DNA of 64,000 nt from the NCBI RefSeq assembly GCF_020283565.1, contig NC_060062.1:26224251-26288250 (forward strand), in the 5' to 3' direction. How positions within the stretch are numbered: the stretch's first letter is position 1; every line of letters begins with the position of its first letter. The notes under the pieces are model-generated. The model made no database searches. It had not been told where the DNA came from and saw only the letters and a list, made by a program, of their open reading frames with translations. This stretch comes from Trifolium pratense. Taxonomy: Eukaryota; Streptophyta; Magnoliopsida; Fabales; Fabaceae. Below, piece by piece: positions 23,109 through 35,141 of this stretch. Position numbers and translations under genes: made by a program.

Positions 23109-24009
23109 TAGAGCTATCCAAATGGGCCGGCCCACCAAGCCCGAATATTTTCCGGGCTTGGGCCTTGAAAATTATAGCCCGAATAGCTTCCAGGATTTTT
23201 AGCCCGGCTCGATAAAGCCCGATTAAAATAAGGGTTAGCCCTAATATGCCACGGGCGGCCCGCGAGTCCGAATAAATTATAATAAAAAAATTAAAAATTA
23301 AAATAAATATTAATAATTTGTTTTGTATGATTTGAACTTAGTTTCTATTATAAGAGTTTTTTTGCCGCCCTACGAGTTTCTCAAATATCATCCGATACTT
23401 AAATAGCGGACGATGTTTTTTTCCTCAAATTTCTCATTTTTACTACTTAAGTCGCGGATGAGTAAAAATAGGGCACCCGAGAAACTCGTCGGTAGCGGTT
23501 AAATAAAAATAAGGCACGCGAGAAACTTGTACGTAGCGGATGAGTAAAAATAGAGCGCGCGAGAAACTCATAAGTAGCGGATGACTAAAGTAGGGCACGC
23601 GAGAAAGTTGTAGGTAACGGATGAGTAAAAATACGCTCGAGAAACTCGTAAGTAGCGAGTGAGTAAAAATAGGGCGCGCGAGAAACTTTTAGATCGGATG
23701 AGTAAAAATACGGCGCGTGGGAACTATTTTATATATATATAATATAATATAAGTAGCGGATGAGTAAAAACATGACACGCGAGAATTATTGATCTTATTT
23801 AATATTTATAATGTTAAGTTTGAGCACCAAAAGTAAAATAAAAAATAAATCGGGCTAACCGGAAAGCCCTACATCCCGTACCGGACTAGGCTCGGGTACT
23901 AATTTTGGTAGCCCGTTTTTTATCCGGACTTTTTACCCCAGCCCGACGGAGCCCCAAACTCGACCGGGCCGGTCTGAAATTGGTCAGGCCGCCCGTTTTA
24001 ACAACTTTA
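23109..24009. mobile_element. Non-autonomous hAT element with internal minisatellite, 901 bp
   Basis: Left end TAGAGCTATCCAAATGGGCC; right end, inverted, TAAAGTTGTTAAAACGGGCG. Flanked by an exact 8-bp duplication GCTCTATC (23101-23108 and 24010-24017). Both subterminal regions are rich in AGCCCG/CGGGCT motifs. No transposase. The middle (about 23440-23790) is a tandem repeat, listed separately. Confidence 0.85.
23440..23790. repeat. Minisatellite of ~40-46 bp units inside the hAT element
   Basis: About eight imperfect units built on GTAGCGGATGAGTAAAAATA + GGGCGCGCGAGAAACTC. The unit edges carry halves of the palindrome CCGCTACTTAAGTAGCGG that is found almost whole at 46020-46085. Confidence 0.75.
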
Positions 24010-24178
24010 GCTCTATCGAGTCTCTCACCGATGTACCACTTAAATTCACTGTTAGATTCAATAAACCTACATGATCTCATAATTCATGACCTCACTGCAT
24101 CCAATTTCTTTCCCCTCTCTCTTGGTCCGGATTTAGTAGAAATAAAGTGAAAACACACACACATATATATATATATAT

Positions 24179-26197
24179 GGGGGCTGCTAATTTAGACCCA
24201 GTTGGGTCTAAATTAGCAAGGTGCACCTTTTGAGTTGGACAAAAATACCCATTTTTTAATTTTTTGGAAGAATAGAGCAACAGGGGTATTTCTGTAATTT
24301 TCTGCAATTTTACACGCGCCCCCCACTTCTTTTTCCCCCCCCAGGACACGTGTCACGCGATTATAGGACAAAATTCACGCGCGTGCACCACACGCGCCGA
24401 CGGCCGCGCGTGGGTGGAAGGATGGGAGGAGAGAGAAACTTTGCTTTTGAAAAAGGCAGCCACGTGTCACGCTATTATTGGGTCTGCGTGATTTTTTTCA
24501 TTTTATACTTTAAACTCGATTATTTCGTCGTAAATTAATTTTTTATTTTTTATTTTTTATACCAAAATTCATAATTTTTTTTTCTCTACAAATAGAGACT
24601 TGGTTCGTTTGATTTGGACACCGAAAAAAAAACGCAATTTTTCACTACTTTAAACTCGATTATTTCGTCGTAAATTAATTTTTTATTTTTTATTTTTTAT
24701 ACCAAAATTCATAATTTTTTTTCTCTACAAATAGAGACTTGGTTCGTTTGATTTGGAGACAGAAAAAAAAAACCCAATTTTTCACTACCTTAATCTCATC
24801 AAATAACTAATAATCAACTTACTGAAACCATTTTACCAGGAAAATGGTTTCAGATTACAACTCTCTGAAACCATTCTACCAGATAAATGGTTTCAGAAGC
24901 AAACACAATTAATAAATTACTCACTGAAACCATTCTACCAGTAAAATGGTTTCAGAATACAACTATGTGCAACCATTCTACAAGCTAAATGGTTTCAGAA
25001 GCAAATAACTAATAATCAACTTACTGAAACCATTCTACCAGCAAAATGGTTTCAGATTACAACTCTCTGAAACCATTGTACCAGATAAATGGTTTCAGAA
25101 GCAAACACAATTAATAAATTACTCACTGAAACCATTCTACCAGTAAAATGGTTTCAGAATACAACTATGTGCAACCATTCTACAAGCTAAATGGTTTCAG
25201 AAGCAAATAACTAATAATCAACTTACTGAAACCATTCTACCAGCAAAATGGTTTCATATTACAACTCTCTGAAACCATTCTACCAGATAAATGGTTTCAG
25301 AAGCAAACACAATTAATAAATTACTCACTGAAACCATTCTACCAGTAAAATGGTTTCAGAATACAACTATGTGCAACCATTCTACAAGCTAAATGGTTTC
25401 AGAAGCAAATAACTAGTAATCAACTTACTGAAACCATTCTACCAGCAAAATGGTTTCAGATTACAACTCTCTGAAACCATTCTACCATATAAATGGTTTC
25501 AGAAGGATTTCGGTGTCCAAATCAAACGAACCAAGTCTCTATTTGTAGGAAAAAAAATTATGAATTTTGGTATAAAAAATAAAAAATAAAAAATTAATTT
25601 ACGACGAAATAATCGAGTTTAAAGTAGTGAAAAATTGCGTTTTTTTTTTCGGTGTCCAAATCAAACGAACCAAGTCTCTATTTGTAGAGAAAAAAAAATT
25701 ATGAATTTTGGTATAAAAAATAAAAAATAAAAAATAAAAAATTAATTTACGATGAAATAATCGAGTTTAAAGTATAAAATGAAAAAAATCACGCAGACCC
25801 ATTCATATGCTGACACGTGGCTGCCTTTTTCAAAAGCAAAATTTTCTCTCTCCAGCTTATAATCTAGTGTGTCGCAGACAGGATGATCTGATAGATCAGG
25901 ATGATCTGGGCTGTCGGATTGATCAGACAGTCTTAATGAGATCACATCTTGGCTGTCTGATGGAAATCAACGGTCTGTAACCATGGTCCTTCCGTACGCG
26001 CGCGACACTGGATCCACGTCTATTAATTGTTTAAGAAGGTGGGGCGCGTGTTGTTATTTTTTTTTTTTTATGTAAAATTACAGAAATGCCCCTGTTGCTC
26101 TATTCTTTCAAAAATTAAAAGAATGGGTATTTTGGTCCAATTGAAAAGGTGCACCTTGCTAACTTAGACCTAACTAGGGTCTAAGTTAGAAAACCCC
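24179..26197. mobile_element. Large foldback element, 2.0 kb, with central hairpin array
   Basis: The two ends are long inverted repeats. The left starts GGGGGCTGCTAATTTAGACC and the right, inverted, GGGGTTTTCTAACTTAGACC; both continue through CAAGGTGCACCTTTT and GAATAGAGCAACAGGGG. Inner arms (left about 24435-24790, right about 25505-25850) are near-identical in inverted orientation, including GGCAGCCACGTGTCA and CTTTAAACTCGATTATTTC. Each arm holds a directly duplicated segment of about 125 bp. The middle is a tandem array of short hairpins. Both flanks are (TA)n, so the target duplication cannot be read. There is no transposase gene; a Mutator-like or Micron-like mover is possible, but the class is not settled. 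Confidence 0.85.
24801..25505. repeat. 202-bp higher-order tandem repeat of 14 hairpins
   Basis: Unit starts at 24801, 25003, 25205 and 25407, a constant 202-bp period over 3.5 units. Each unit has four sub-repeats of about 50 bp. Each sub-repeat contains an inverted pair CTGAAACCATT...AATGGTTTCAG with a loop of about 9-10 bases. In the fourth sub-repeat the left half is altered to GTGCAACCATT in every unit, which shows that the 202-bp unit, not the 50-bp one, was the last to be amplified. Confidence 0.92.
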
Positions 26198-27320
26198 TAT
26201 ATATATATATATATATATATCCCATCCTCCTTCCAACTCGATTAAACATGCATGGCAGAATACTTTCTTCGTTTTTTTAGAGTAAAGTGATAAGTTTAAA
26301 GAATATATTGAATTTCATACTTTTCTCAAATCAAAGAATAAGGGATGAGTTAAACAAAATATTTGGCATATGGAATAATCAATTTTAACACCTAATTTGA
26401 CTTCCTGCGTTTCAAGCTAAAAGTTATCTATAATCTATAACATAATATATAAAGGCAAAACATTATTTTGGTGTAGCTTATTTTTCTTCCAAAATTACCC
26501 TTCACAACAAATCTATAACTTCCCTTCAATTTTTTTTTTTATCGTTGGTCTAACATAGTACACTAACAAGGGACATCAATTTCACAGTGCACTAATAGGA
26601 GATCCATTTAAAATTTTTAAAAAATCTATTGGCATGAAACAAATATCTTTTACGCGTAATTGTAAAAACTAATTTATAGATAAATCAGTCAGATTGATTA
26701 AGGTTTGATATAATATATATGTTTTGACTTAACTCAAAATTTATAAAATTTGATTAACAAATTTAACCAAAACCGAACCAAAGTGAAAACCGTTCCTTAA
26801 ATACCTGTTTAGATGAAAGAAGAAAAAAAAATCAAAATCAAATAATGAACTTAAACTAAATTTGAGTCTAAATTTATTCTTTAATTACTGTATTTTTCAT
26901 TATTTCTACTTTATTTCCTTCCCACTAAATAGACTCTCACTAACCATCCAAAAAAATCCAGCTTGCGTGGTTTAGAAGTTAGTGATTTTCACATCCAAAG
27001 TTGCATCACAATTAGGATCACTAATTAACTATTCAAACCCAAAAAGTGCATCATCCTTTCTCAAATATCCACAAACTTATCAATCAAAATATCAAGAACA
27101 CAAAATCCAATTAAAAAATCACAATTTCTCATCAACTAAATATCTCACAAACTTTATCTCATTGCCACGTATGTTAGACCCCACGTGTTATCCACTCCAC
27201 TTTTCACCTCAACAAAACCTTGTACCCTTTCATTAAAATTTCAGTATCTTAAAACAAAAAATATCCTCAAAAGTCAAAAATTTGCCTCTTTAAAATCTTA
27301 GATTTTTTTATGTTTTTTAC
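26198..27320. other. Intergenic spacer upstream of the TPR-like gene
   Basis: (TA)n at 26198-26220, then AT-rich DNA. A TCTATAATCTATAACATAAT motif at about 26430 resembles Helitron 5' ends seen elsewhere in the window, but no 3' end follows. No gene seen. Confidence 0.4.
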
Positions 27321-27328
27321 TATAAAAA
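27321..27328 (+). promoter_or_regulatory. Possible TATA box of the TPR-like gene
   Basis: TATAAAAA, 273 bases before the ATG, preceded by TTTTTTAC and followed by a T-rich leader. The distance implies a long 5' leader of about 240 bases. Confidence 0.35.
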
Positions 27329-27600
27329 GATCATTTTTTCTTTAACCCTTTTTGTTTTTATTCCTCAATTTATCCGAAAATTTAGTCTTCTGGCTGGATT
27401 TTTTATATCAAAAAAGAAACTTTTTATGTGACCCTTTTGAATTTTCTCTATCATATGCACCGATTTCTCATGATTGTGATTAATTTCTATATAGATTTGA
27501 TAAAATTTTCTTTTTAAGTAAAAGGGTTTTTTTATAGTTTAAAATTCATCATTTTTCTCATTTCAATCCTTAAAGAACTTTGTGTGAAGTGATCAAGAAC

Positions 27601-29577
27601 ATGGGATCAAGTGTTTCTCCGAATCTTGAATGTTGGAAACTAAGAACTCTTTGTTCTTTTCCCTCTGATTCATGGAAATCACCACGTTCTGTTTCATCTC
27701 TGCCATTGAAACATATCACTCACAAGAACAAAATCTTGAGGGGTAAAAGGGTAAATCGTGCTTGTTCTTGTTCTGCTTCTCTTTTTGATGATTTCCATTT
27801 TCTTAATGATGAAAAAAGAAGAGAAATTTTGGAACCTTCTTTTCTTGGTATTCAGCCAGAACCACCTAGTTGGCCAGAGAGAGAAGAGATTTTGAGATTA
27901 AGTTTTGAAAGAAAAGTGAAAAGTGTTGGAATTCCTTTATCTATTAGGATGATTAAGAAGAAGTTACAATTAGAAGAAGGTTTTAAAAATGAAGTAAATG
28001 AATTGAATAATTGTTCTGTTAAGAAAAGTTTTTCATCTTTATTGTTTATGCTTCATGAGCTTCAAAATCATGCTTTGGAAACAAGAGAATCAATTTGTGG
28101 TGAAGATTTGAAAAGTGTTATGGTTAAGTTAAATAGAGAAATGGATGATTCATTTGTTTGGTTGTTTCAACAAGTTTTTAGTGAAACACCAACACTTATG
28201 ATTGATGTTATGGTTTTCCTAAGTAACTTTTCTGTGTTTTCTATGAGTCACAACAACACTGCTAAAGATGTTACTAATTCATCGATGATGAACGAAGTTC
28301 TACACGGTGTTATTGTTCAAGATGAGTGTGTGAAGGATGAGTTGACAGAAGAGGAAGAAAAGTTATGGAATTTTATGTTGGAGGAAGCATCAAAGATGCA
28401 AAAAGTGTTGAGGGGTGAGGATTTGGACTATGAAACAATGATGAAGCTTGTGTCTCAAGTTTCTGTGGAGATTGAAGGGGATCAATATGAGGAATATGAG
28501 AAAACTGATGCTTATTACAAAAAGCATATAAGTCTCACACCTTATAATTCACTTCTTCTGTCTAACTATGCACAGTTTCTCTTCCTTGTCATGAAGGACA
28601 ATGATGGGTGAGTTTTCAAAATCTAATTTTGTAATACTATTTGTTAGCATTGATTGATGATGTGTCATTGTTTCAAATCATAGTTGTGTTTATGCTATGA
28701 ATCTTTATAATACAAGAAATTTTGGTCTAAATAGTAGTTGCAATGTCGTTGCAGAGACCTCAAAAGCATTTATGTTGTGGACCGCAGTTTAAAACCATGT
28801 GTTGCATTAAGAGAAGAATGCATCTAAAAAAGAATCATATGCTTGTTTATTCTCTTTATGCAATGAAAGGGTTGATTAGATTTTGATTTGTTTTGAAGCT
28901 TAAATAAGTAATTTTGAGTACATTTGTTTTGGTCTAAGCTAAAGTATATATATTGAAGTGACATTTTTCAGTGTTGAAAAAAAATATGAGTAAGAAAAAA
29001 AATGCTAATGTACTACGTTTGTTGTCCTTATTGGAGAATGTTTTATTATATCATCATTATGCATGTATGGTACAAAAGGATTTGAGTCGTGTGCGGTCAC
29101 AACTTTGTGATTGCACATAGTCAGCCACATTTGGACCATCTGTATTGAAATCTGAATAGTCCAGATGTGGCTAACTACGAACACTAACACACTTCATACA
29201 TTCCAAATCTCGAACAATAGTGTGATTGGCTAGTTTCGAATGAGTCTCTTCAAAATACTCTAGCTCTTACTTCAGTACTAATTTAATTTCTCTATTTTGT
29301 GCATTTGATATGAAACAGTGCTGAAGAATACTACAAACAATCAGTGGTAGTGGATTCACCAGAGGGTGAAGCATATTGTAGATATGCTGATTTCTTGTGG
29401 TGGATAAGAAAAGATACTTGGGCAGCAGAACTAAGGTATCTACAAGCATTGGAAGCAGATCCTGGAAACACTTTTTATTTATCAAAGTATGCTAGTTTCC
29501 TTTGGAACACTGGTGGTGGACAACAAGAGAATAGTACTAGCTTTCCTATAGAAGAATTAGATAACTTACAAATATGA
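27601..29577 (+). CDS. TPR-like superfamily protein, two exons
   Basis: Exon 1 27601-28607, exon 2 29319-29577, joined in phase 2 (GG|GTGAGT donor, AAACAG|T acceptor), 421 residues. The ATG at 27601 is used because the open frame upstream has no earlier ATG. The N-terminal 60 residues are Ser/Lys-rich and end in RACSCSASLFDDF, which could be a plastid-targeting sequence (inference). The C-terminal part holds tetratricopeptide-like helices: AYYKKHISLTPYNSLLLSNYAQFLF, AEEYYKQSVVVDSPEGEAYCRYADFLWW and AELRYLQALEADPGNTFYLSKYASFLW. The central region is rich in Glu/Lys with no known domain. This family of plant proteins has stress-linked members but no established biochemical role. The intron splits the repeat region. 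Confidence 0.85.
28608..29318 (+). other. Intron of the TPR-like gene
   Basis: 711 bp, GTGAGT...AAACAG. AT-rich with no recognised insertion. Confidence 0.8.
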
Positions 29578-29725
29578 TAATAATTGTCCATATCATCCAT
29601 CTATATATCCCACTTTACTATATGTTGTTTTTCTTCATATTTTTGTTTTATTTAATGGAAATTTTCAATTTTGCTAGCTTTTTTTTTTCCATTGCTCATA
29701 TATATAAAAAAAAAAATAAATAAAT

Positions 29726-29732
29726 AAAAAAA
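29726..29732 (-). terminator. Pol III terminator of tRNA-Pro
   Basis: A run of seven T on the minus strand, 14 bases past the tRNA 3' end. Confidence 0.55.
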
Positions 29733-29746
29733 CAAGTAAAGTTTTT

Positions 29747-29818
29747 GGGGCATTCCGAGAATTGAACTCGGGACCTCTCGCACCCTAAGCGAGAATCATA
29801 CCACTAGACCAAATGCCC
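29747..29818 (-). tRNA. tRNA-Pro (anticodon AGG)
   Basis: A 72-nt cloverleaf on the minus strand. The acceptor stem GGGCATT pairs with AATGCCC, discriminator C. The D arm contains TCTAGTGGTATGA. The anticodon stem TCTCG/CGAGA holds loop CTTAGGGTG with AGG. The T arm is CCGAG TTCAATT CTCGG. All stems pair fully, so it looks functional. It lies 170 bp past the TPR-like gene on the opposite strand. Confidence 0.96.
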
Positions 29819-30019
29819 AACAAGTATACATAATTTGTTTATAGAACACCATTTACCTGTTACAAACACCGGGTTTTCAAAAAAATGATGATTAAATCGC
29901 GAATTCGGATAATTTAGTTTGTGAGGATTGTTTTGTTGGTAGAGTGTGAAAGTATAACAACTTAATTAAGGTTATATAGTTTTCATATGATAAAATTAAG
30001 GAAGATAAAAATTGTTTTG

Positions 30020-30210
30020 TCAAAAGAGCATACTTTCCTCAGCTAATTTTCAGTTTTTCATCAAAGACCACATGAAAATTATATTTTCTAAATGATATCA
30101 CTAGAGATGAAATCATTGGGTTAGTTCATTGTGGAACACAAGGCCAGATTGCAGATGTGATGACCAAGTTGTTAAAAAGATTTTCTTTTTTAATAGATAG
30201 ATGAAATGAC
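30020..30210 (+). pseudogene. Ty1/copia RNase H tail fragment
   Basis: Conceptual translation around 30100-30205 reads DEIIGLVHCGTQGQIADVMTKLLKR, matching the copia RNase H C-terminus (VHC.TQ.QLADVLTK). The upstream part is frameshifted. The neighbouring 30210-30500 may be element 3' sequence but no LTR was identified. 29850-30020 is plain spacer. Confidence 0.75.
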
Positions 30211-30779
30211 AATAATCATTGAAAACTCGCATAACTGAAAGAGTCAGAGTTTAAACTCAACATGTCACAACGTCTCATCTAACAATTCTGACATTTTTTT
30301 CGGTTGAACTAGGATTTGTGGACTAGGTTGCTGAAGTTTGACTCTATGGACAAACATGTGCAACATAGAGTTGTTAACTGTCAACTACTCATGTCATGAA
30401 AACCAACTACATTGCAGTTTGAAGAAATTGATTCTGATTTGGTTTACCTGTTCAACATTTCATCACTCTGTTACTTCTACACACAAGATGAAGTACAAAT
30501 ACTAAAAGTTTAATATCATTCAATATTTTCTACAAACAAATTATTCTCTGAGATGAGACAAAAAGCACCCTTACCTAGGATGCTAACTTGCATTACAAGT
30601 CAATATTACAAGAAATCAACCTAGGGAACTTGCTAGATTAGGGCCAAAAAGCAAGAATTCTGTATAAGGTTCAATATCATACAGCTATATCACTAACGTG
30701 GTAACTCAACTATAGCTACTAAACACTAATTGACAACAGTGGAATTTCTAAAAATGTAAAGAAAATTACAATCTACCAA

Positions 30780-33700
30780 TCACCAAAACCAAAGATTGCG
30801 ACTATCAACGGCCTTCACTGAAGTATATTCCAAGGGCATCCGCCCATACACAGAAGTAAATATGTTGACACACTCCGATCTTCGTTCGCTATGACCTCCC
30901 AAACTACTAATTCCAGTTGATCCGATCTCAAATATTTTACCTGTAACAAAGACAAAAATCCATCAAGTTAACATCATATACATGTATCTTCTCTGTATAT
31001 GTGGCGACGTATATCATCATTTAAAACCAACTAGAGCAATGTTCAACATAAAACCAAGCATTAGCATGGAACTTCACAATCAACTGCTTAAGATTATAAA
31101 AAGCCTAACGTGGAGAGAAAATGTACACAACTTGTCACAAACTAGCACGGTCATTAGTTTCAAAAATAAGTCTCATGATGAAACACAAACGAAATCAAGA
31201 TAACTGTAAACATATTATGATGAATATATAGATAGGCGTCATTGCACAGAAAGGAACAAAAGAAACAATAGTGGAACTTCCTTAATACTAAGATAAACAT
31301 ATATATGGTTTATTTGGTTGAAAATTATTTCAATCTCAGTTTTACATGAGTTAGCACATTGTTGTATCACTTGCATCAATATACAAGGTGTAATAAAGGA
31401 CGAGGATTCACGGACTGAAAATCTGAATAGTAGCTGCTTCCTTTTGCTACTGCTATTACTTATATGTATGATTTTTTTTTTTTTGAAGACATACTTATAT
31501 GTATGTTAACATCATAACAAACACCATCTTGTCCAAGAGGGAGATGAAGGAAGAATTGCATCTAAATGAACACAACAAACGACAACTACTTCTAGCAGTC
31601 AATAAGAAGAGTGCGAAAATATGGTTTGTTTCATGTTTCTTTAGAGTTTGGACCATTCTAAGCATAAATCATTCATTGGCTCCCCAACCACAAACCAATC
31701 GTACAAATGTCAGAAAAATGAAAAGATAAAATTCATTCAATTCCTGAGCAATTGTTATAAGATACGGCATTTTTAAATTACCTTTAACCCATATGGGGGG
31801 CGCACCAGTTGCATTTGCGACAAGAAAAGACATTGCAATATCTTCACAATTCCTGGTAAATCAATTAAATTATTGAGAAAATAACAAAATAGTTGGAACT
31901 AAAGTTTGACAGATTGAAGTGTGTTAAAAATAAAGGCCGTCGGTAGGAGTCTAGTTCAGATGAAAACCTGTTCTTAGTTACAAATTCTCTAATTGACGAT
32001 GGCATCTCATTTGTGTAGAGAGCGAAATACTTTTTGTGAAAGAATGCTGCCTTCGAGAGCACCATACTATATGTACCCGTCCACCACACAGACCACCATC
32101 CACCATATCTAAATTTGTTGTCGTCACCGTTCTGAAAGAACATTGAATAATTTGAAAAATCAGCCTTACAAGTTTTTTGATATTTTTCCTCTCTCTGAAC
32201 TAAACATGGGAAAAGTGATAAACCAAATCTAAAGGACGTCAATCATAAGTTCAAATCAGGTTTAAAGATGCATCAAACATAAGTAGCAGCTTCTTGAAGG
32301 ATAGATTAAAGAGATGAAATTCTTTTTTCTGTGACAAAATGAAGTTCTTGTTAGCGCAGGCACGAGGTACGGGACCCCAGATTACACGTGTGAAATACAA
32401 AATGTGCTATTTTTTATGTTTTATGGAAGTAAGGATTCATGCTCAAATTTGAAATGGATCTGCATATGTTTCACAAAAAGTATGTTTTCTATGTTTTGCA
32501 AAACTACATCTTGAAAGGTGAATGCTATAACGAATTGAGGCCAAATATTGCAGTGCAAACAAAAAACAGGAAATGATGCATGAAGACTATCATAAAAAAT
32601 AAATTGACTTGCTTGAAGCTTAATTAGTCATTTGTTTTATCTCATGTTTGAGCTCCAAAAGCAATGGCATAAAAGATATATTTCGCGACCAAATTATCAA
32701 GGATAATGCACAATCATCTAGTAAAAAAATAGATAAAAAACATACATACCAAAGAATCCACCCAATGGACACGAGGTACAAATCCCACCATTGCATCAGG
32801 TGCACTTTGCCAAACATCAAATGCAAATTCCACTGAAGAGCAAGGAAATATGACATCATCGTCAATAGAAAAGACGGCATCAGTCTCCAAATCTTTAATT
32901 TCTTTAAATCTATTGTTCAAACTGTCTTCCTGGTTGATATCAAACCTCAACTTCGCATAACGTCCATCTCTAGACTTGGACTTTACAACTTGGTGCAGAT
33001 ATTTTAGAAGACTTTCTGAAGGAGGATTAGGTTCACTCCACACAATATGTACCGATTCAAGTCGAGGACAAGATGAATAATGTTTGATGGACTGCTTTAA
33101 CAGATCATATCTCTTCCAAGTGTTCATTACAATAGAATATCCTTTCCTGTAAACAGAATGAAACAACAATTAGTTCTCTGGTGTTATCTGCAACAAACTC
33201 TCCGAATTTAAAAGTCAACCCCAGATTTTGTTTTCTCTTTTTATCCAATTTGGTAAGTTGACTTTGGCAGCTCATCAAAGTGGTGATGACTCAGACAACA
33301 TTAAGTGTTTGTTTGAATTCATGGTTCAGAGGGTCAAAACTTATTGCCTTCTCTCAAACGTTACTTTAGTAAAAAAAAAAATGTTTAGTTATTTTGAATC
33401 AATATTGCTTCTGTCTCTAAACACAAGTCTAACTAGAATAGATAAAGAACTAGCTCTTAGGTTGACAAATTAATACTAACATTTTATATTGAACATTGCT
33501 TCAGAGTAAAAATAGTTCAAACTCAAATTTGACCAAATCAAGCTCATAAAAAATCATGTTAGTCGACTCGAACGCTCACCAAAACACACACACACTAAAC
33601 CATCACTCAAATACATAATTACCGACCCGAATACCAGTATACAAACATAATAATCACTGAACAACACCACCAAAACATATTCAACTTCCAGTATACAAAT

Positions 33701-34467
33701 ATGAACAAAAGTAACATCAGAAACACATCCCCAAATATCAATATCCAATCTGCCTCTAAATAATATTAATCACCTTAGCCTACATTTGGTATCACAGTCG
33801 GTAAGTCAGAATCACGGTGACCCACCTTGATTTTTTAAAAGTTACACTTTGTAGCTTCTGCAAAATCACGGTGGATTTCCGTGATTATGACATACTCACC
33901 ATACTTGATCCCAAACCTACACTAAAATGAACTTAGCAATAACCTTAAAATCAAAGCAATAAAACCCTATTATATCCCTTTCTATTTATATTTCCTATGC
34001 AAAAGAAACAAAAAAGACAACAAATAAAAACCAAACAGAATCTTAGTTCCAAACACATATATAGAAATTCCATAAAAAAACTGAAACTTTGTATCTTTCC
34101 AAAAAAACATTTCCTACCAAAAAAACTAACCGATCTCAATCATTACAATAAAATCATGTTACCCTAAAATAGAAACTACAAAAAAAAAAAAAAACAAGTT
34201 AGAATTAATATTAATCATTAATTAAGTGATTAATTATTAATTGCCATTAAATTAAACTCACCTTGAATCAGAGAAACGGCGAAGAGGAGTTTGATTATTA
34301 TTATTATTCCATAGTAACAAACTTGAACCGGTTGTTGAAAACGCGAGAAGAGTTAACGCAACGCAACAAAATAACAGAAGCTTGATCTTCACTGATTTAA
34401 CGGTGGAGATCGCAAATAAACGAAACCGTTGTTCAATCCGACGGTTCAACCAACAGCTCCCTCTCAT
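30780..34467 (-). CDS. GMT1: GT64 glycosyltransferase, EPC1/GMT1-like
   Basis: Five exons, 34467-34262, 33146-32750, 32131-31968, 31852-31782 and 30940-30780, all with GT-AG borders and consistent phases, give 332 residues. This is close to Arabidopsis EPC1/GMT1 (about 334). A short basic N-terminus (MRGSCWLNRR) is followed by a membrane anchor at about 26-47 (KIKLLLFCCVALTLLAF), so it is a type II Golgi protein. The catalytic region has YSIVMNTWKRYDLLKQSI, VHIVWSEPNPP, the metal/nucleotide-sugar motif FSIDDDVIF, VGFVPRVHW, GGWWSVWWTGTYSMVLSKAAFFH, and NCEDIAMSFLVANATGAPPIWVKG. Members transfer mannose to glucuronosyl inositol-phosphorylceramide, giving plasma-membrane sphingolipids needed for cell adhesion and defence balance. 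Family membership is firm; orthology is from memory of the sequence. Confidence 0.9.
33147..34261 (-). other. First intron of the GT64 gene
   Basis: 1.1 kb, GTGAGT...TTTACAG. It contains the MITE-like element listed at 33778-33925. The other introns (32132-32749, 31853-31967, 30941-31781) are AT-rich with no clear insertion. Confidence 0.8.
33778..33925. mobile_element. PIF/Harbinger-like MITE in GT64 intron 1
   Basis: Left end TAGCCTACATTTGGTATCAC and a partly matching inverted right end (GTAGGTTTGGGATCAAG). The interior has two CACGGTGGA/TCACGGTGA copies in opposite orientation. TTA/TAA trinucleotides flank it. Confidence 0.45.
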
Positions 34468-35141
34468 CACCGCCGTTAATGACACCGAATCTATAAAAAA
34501 AACCAAACCCGGTGATGAATCTTTCTTATTCGAACCGGTTCGGTTCGGTTTAGTTTGGTTTAGTGACGAATCAGAATCAAAATAAACTCCATTTTTGGAG
34601 CTTCGGAATTAGGCTCGGTGAAGACGAAGCAGAAAGAGGATTGGTTTTTGACTGGTTAGGTTCCGACAACGCAACGATTAAGAAGGAAAATATGAATCAG
34701 GTGTTGGATGACACGTGGAGGGGTTAATTGACGTTTGATGATGATTGGATCGGAAATTGAGAAACGAGGAAGATCTTGTTGTGGTGTGAGAAGAAGAACG
34801 GTAATGTTTTGTTTCAGTGTTTCACTGGTTTTGGTTGTTACACCGGTATATGAATGGAATCAAATTAATGCTGTTGAATGAAATTTTGTTTTTCTGTTTT
34901 TATAGTGTGTTTGGAATGAAGAAAACGAAAGGAGAAGAAAAGAAAATAAATATAGTAGGATTTATTTGTTAAATTGATTGTTGAATTGAAGGGATTGGGT
35001 GAGACAAATTATGTTTGTCATTTACTTGGGTATAAATCTTCATCACGTTACTTTGAAGTGTGTGCAATCAAGATCTAGTCTATCTTTAAATAAGATAAGA
35101 TGTATTTAATTTAATTTAATTTAATTTATCTATTTATTTAA
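34468..35141. other. 5' flank of the GT64 gene and spacer
   Basis: The GT64 leader and promoter lie here on the minus strand. No clear TATA box was picked. A short (TTTAA)n run lies at 35107-35130. Confidence 0.4.

Noticed and set aside
24801..25505. Regularly spaced palindromic repeats resembling a CRISPR array
   Set aside because: The spacers are themselves repeated with the same 202-bp period, no cas genes are present, and the context is a plant transposon.
26425..26480. Helitron 5' end (TCTATAATCTATAACATAAT)
   Set aside because: Similar to the 40208 ends but no hairpin/CTAG terminus follows within the region, so an element cannot be supported.
27580..27600. Upstream extension of the TPR-like protein (seven residues before the ATG)
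   Set aside because: It would begin with TTG. The first ATG of the frame is at 27601 and is the expected plant start.
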